From: Chlorops oryzae
Taxonomy: Eukaryota > Arthropoda > Insecta > Diptera > Chloropidae
Length of the DNA stretch: 64,000 bases
Reading direction: 5' to 3'
Assembly: GCA_020466095.1 (NCBI GenBank)
Contig: CM035807.1
Location: 22,841,243-22,905,242, forward strand
A model generated the notes under the pieces. That model worked only from the letters and a program-made list of their open reading frames with translations, was not told where the DNA came from and searched no databases. The translations under genes were made by a program, and so were the position numbers. Within the stretch, counting starts at the first letter, position 1, and each line of letters begins with the position of its first letter. Positions 61,021 to 64,000 of the stretch are shown here, piece after piece.

Positions 61021-61083
61021 ATGAGAAAGAGAGAGGTTGATAGAGAGAGAGAGAAAAAAAGAAGAGAGAGAGAGAGAAGAGAT

Positions 61084-61122
<39 letters not shown>

Positions 61123-61601
61123 GAGAGAAGAGAGAAGAGGAGAGAGAAAGAGAGAGAGAAGAGAGAGAGAAGGAGAGAAAGAGATGAAGAAAGAGAAGAG
61201 AGAGAAGAGAAGGAGAGAGAGAAGAAGAAGAGAGAAAGAGAGAGAAAGAGAGAAGAGGAGAGAGAGAGAAAAGAGAAGAGAGAGAGAGAAGAGAAGAAAG
61301 AGAGAGAGAGAAGAGAGAAGGAGGGGAGGGAGAAGAGAAGAGAAGAGAGAGAAAGGAGAGAGAAGAGAGAAGGAGAGAGAAAGGAGAGAGAGGAGGAAAG
61401 AGAGAGAGAGAAGAGAGAGAGGAGAAAAGAGAGAGAAAGGAGAGAGAGAAGAGAGGAAAGAGAGAGAAAGAGAGAGAGAAAGAGAGAAGCAGAGAGAAGA
61501 AAGAGAGAAAGAGAGAGAGAGAGAGAGAAGAGAGAAGAGAGAGAGAGAAAGAGGAGAGAGAGAGAAAGAGAGAGAGAGAGAAGAGAGAAAGAAAGAGAGA
61601 A

Positions 61602-61652
<51 letters not shown>

Positions 61653-61680
61653 GGTAAGAAGGAGAGAGGGGAAGGACAAT
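61021..61680. repeat. Long (GA)n polypurine tract
   Basis: About 650 bp almost entirely A and G, richer in GAA units than the tract at 1677. All long frames across it, on both strands, are repeat artefacts. Confidence 0.95.
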
Positions 61681-62184
61681 TCTTCTGCGTAATTCTAAAT
61701 ACATTCTTAAATCTCAAAAAAAATTGTTTTCACTAAATATTTAGTAATATACATACATTATCTCATTATCTCATTAGAAATCAGCTCTAGTTTAATATGT
61801 AAACGATAATACTTACTACAAAAAAAAATAAGTTCAATTATAATTTACATGATTTAAAATATTCTCATTTATCACGCAACTTGCCACACAACTAGATTAA
61901 CTATGCTCTTGTTAAATTAATAACCTTTAACGGGCTTCTCTTGCGATAATTTACTTTGAAGCTCGAATTTCGAATTACTTACATATAAATTAAAAAGTAT
62001 TTATAATGATTATTAGCAGCATAATTAACTTTACTGCGTGCATTCATGTCACATCGATTTAATAACTTAATAAATTTTAATAATTATCAAAACAAAATAC
62101 CTCAAAGCACGAGAGAGTGAGAGAGAGAGAGAAAGAGAAACTTTTATTCATACAACGAGTAGACATCTCGGCTCCTCACTTGAG
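61681..62184. other. Non-coding stretch
   Basis: AT-rich with a GA run near 62110-62136. No gene seen. Confidence 0.5.
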
Positions 62185-62760
62185 GTTAGCTTCATTTGCA
62201 CAAAATTCAAATAATTCAAGCGTATTTACTTCGGAATTATACTAAATTAATTAGTTCATGTTTTGTGCTTGAGCAAGCCGCATGTAACGAGTTAAGAAAA
62301 TGTTGTGGAAAACTCGTGGAAAGAGGAGAAAAAGAGCAGTAGAAAATGTTTTTATTTTCCATTTAATTTTTATTTTTATTTATTTTTTTCTGCGTTGTGC
62401 TCGCATACACACGCCTACTCAGGAGAGTAATAAATTATGGGAACATAATGACCGCGGCCATTTTTCGAAACTGTGATAAAATGTCACAGCGAACTATGGG
62501 TTAATGAAAGAAACTAAAGAGCGAATGCCTAAGTAGCAAAATAATGTCATCAGCAGAACTAATTTTCATGAGTTATGCCTGAGCATGAAGCTGATTTCTT
62601 TCGTGTGATAAAGCCTTTTTGTAGACATTCGGTAGTGCGCTACTGCGGAGAGGGTAGGAAGAAGGTGTGGCCGCTATGAGGGGTACTTTCAAACTCTTTC
62701 AGGAAAATGAAAAACATTTTGTATAAAAATATATTTAAAAGAAATGAATATAAACAAAAT
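62185..62760 (+). repeat. Direct repeat, copy 1 (about 0.57 kb)
   Basis: Nearly identical to 63425-64000 at an offset of 1241 bp. Only a handful of single-base changes and small indels separate the copies, such as runs of A differing by one or two. No coding sequence is recognised. Confidence 0.9.
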
Positions 62761-63424
62761 TAATGGGAGTATTTGACGGGGGTCCCTGGGGATATGAAGT
62801 CTTGTCTTTTTAAGACGAAACTAACTTGAAAATCGAGCCGTAAGTTATGCAACTAAAAATATACTTATCCCCCCTTAAGTCGTAGCCCATCATAGCTTGG
62901 ATTTCATCCTTGGATCCGGAGAGGTGAATTAGGATGGGCTTAAAAGTAAGTTATCCGCAATTTTTATTTGAAAAGCTCGTTTCAAGTTGTTTTTTAACAC
63001 TTACTCCCTTTAATCAGTTGCTATATGAGACTGACCCTACATGACATAAAGCAATCTACGTCCCTGTGATGATCATCTCTCTCCTTTTTTAAAAAATAAT
63101 TAAGTTCATTATAATGTTTATTTTGTCGGTAATTGATTTGAAAGCAATTTTGCCAACAAAAGACATCAATATTGCATGTTTATAAATTTTTATAATTTTT
63201 TTTTACGCTTTCTCTTAGGCAATTTAAAAGCTCGATTAAATTACTTAGGTGTAGATAAAAAGATAATCCATTATTTTTACAGCAATGCTTTACTGTATCT
63301 GCACATCGATTGTAATAAGTCATAATGTTCAGCTAGGGGGCATTATCAAAAGATATAGTTCCTACTAAAAACGTTTTTTGAGATTTTTTGAAAGATAAAT
63401 TTTTTTAAGAGAGCTCTCGGTCCA
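62761..63424. other. Spacer between the direct repeats
   Basis: Unique-looking, non-coding DNA. Confidence 0.5.
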
Positions 63425-64000
63425 GAGGTTACTTCATTGCACAAAATTCAAATAATTCAAGCGTATTTACTTCGGAATTATACTAAATTAATTAGTTCAT
63501 GTTTTGTGCTTGAGCAAGCCGCATGTAACGAGTTAAGAAAATGTTGTGGAAAACTCGTAGAAAGAGGAGAAAAAAAGCAGCAGAAAATGTTTTTATTTTC
63601 CATTTAATTTTTATTTTTATTTATTTTTTTCTGCGTTGTGCTCGCATACACACGCCTACTCAGGAGAGTAATAAATTATGGGAACATAATGACCGCGGCC
63701 ATTTTTCGAAACTGTGATAAAATGTCACAGCGAACTATGGGTTAATGAAAGAAACTAAAGAGCGAATGCCTAAGTAGCAAAATAATGTCATCAGCAGAAC
63801 TAATTTTCATGAGTTATGCCTGAGCATGAAGCTGATTTCTTTCGTGTGATAAAGCCTTTTTGTAGACATTCGGTAGTGCGCTACTGCGGCCAGGGTAGGA
63901 AGAAGGTGTGGCCGCTATGAGGGGTACTTTCAACTCTTTCAGGAAAATGAAAACATTTTGTATACAAATATATTTAAAAGAAATGAATATAAACAAAATT
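63425..64000 (+). repeat. Direct repeat, copy 2 (runs off the window)
   Basis: Second copy of 62185-62760. It is still matching at the last base of the window, so the true length is unknown. Confidence 0.9.

Noticed and set aside
60980..61717. Frames of 200-245 codons on both strands
   Set aside because: They cover the second GA tract only and have no domain.
1..64000. CRISPR arrays, bacterial operons or prophage
   Set aside because: The sequence is eukaryotic, with introns, MITEs and poly(A) signals, and no spaced direct-repeat array was seen.
1..64000. tinman, C15 or slouch homeobox genes
   Set aside because: Expected as NK-cluster neighbours, but no homeodomain other than bap and ladybird was found in any frame I inspected.

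Overview
The window looks like higher-fly (Diptera: Brachycera, probably Schizophora) nuclear DNA. It is AT-rich and gene-poor, and two recognisable genes lie in it, both NK-cluster homeobox genes. One is bagpipe (bap, NK3 class), with exon structure and motifs matching the Drosophila gene. The other is the 3' part of a ladybird gene (lbe or lbl, the LBX family) on the minus strand near 46-47 kb. bap and ladybird are neighbours in the fly NK cluster (tin-bap-lbe-lbl-C15-slou), so the pair also supports the locus assignment. The repeats fit a fly as well: DINE-1/mini-me-like elements with a (GTCY)n core, many hAT-type MITEs, and a family rich in TATCGATA.

Layout. 1-9.8 kb: non-coding DNA with a 480-bp GA tract, a 38-bp inverted repeat, three hAT-like elements (two with perfect 8-bp target duplications), and two copies of a TATCGATA/minisatellite element. 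9.83-20.01 kb: a 10.2-kb imperfect palindrome that carries bap twice, head to head (left copy minus, right copy plus, 5' ends facing the centre). Exons and introns of the arms are almost identical, while patches of the non-coding DNA differ. Both copies are frameshifted in the same CAA-rich tract of exon 1, in opposite senses, and the right copy has one further base inserted just before the homeobox. The left arm also holds about 1.4 kb of homopolymer-stretched sequence that looks like poor-quality base calls. I think two haplotypes joined by mis-assembly is at least as likely as a true inverted duplication.

20-46 kb: intergenic DNA between bap and ladybird, holding a DINE-like element (24.2-25.1 kb), a TATCGATA/minisatellite element (30.2-31.6 kb), a long miRNA- or hpRNA-like hairpin (34.0 kb), a PIF/Harbinger-type mini-element encoding a truncated Myb/SANT-like domain (39.2-39.7 kb) and a multi-layer nested transposon (41.4-45.3 kb). 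46.3-47.0 kb: two ladybird exons that together encode the homeodomain; the upstream exon(s) were not found. 47-64 kb: probable ladybird intron or upstream DNA, with a mariner-like MITE, a DINE/mini-me-like element that contains two tRNA-like sequences and a nested hAT MITE, two perfect NRF-1/EWG-type palindromes, a 650-bp GA tract, and a 0.57-kb direct repeat that runs off the window end.

How the genes relate: bap specifies visceral mesoderm and ladybird specifies subsets of heart, muscle and epidermal cells. Both belong to the mesodermal NK homeobox cluster. No other protein-coding gene could be supported. All homology statements rest on recognising motifs by eye; no searches were run.
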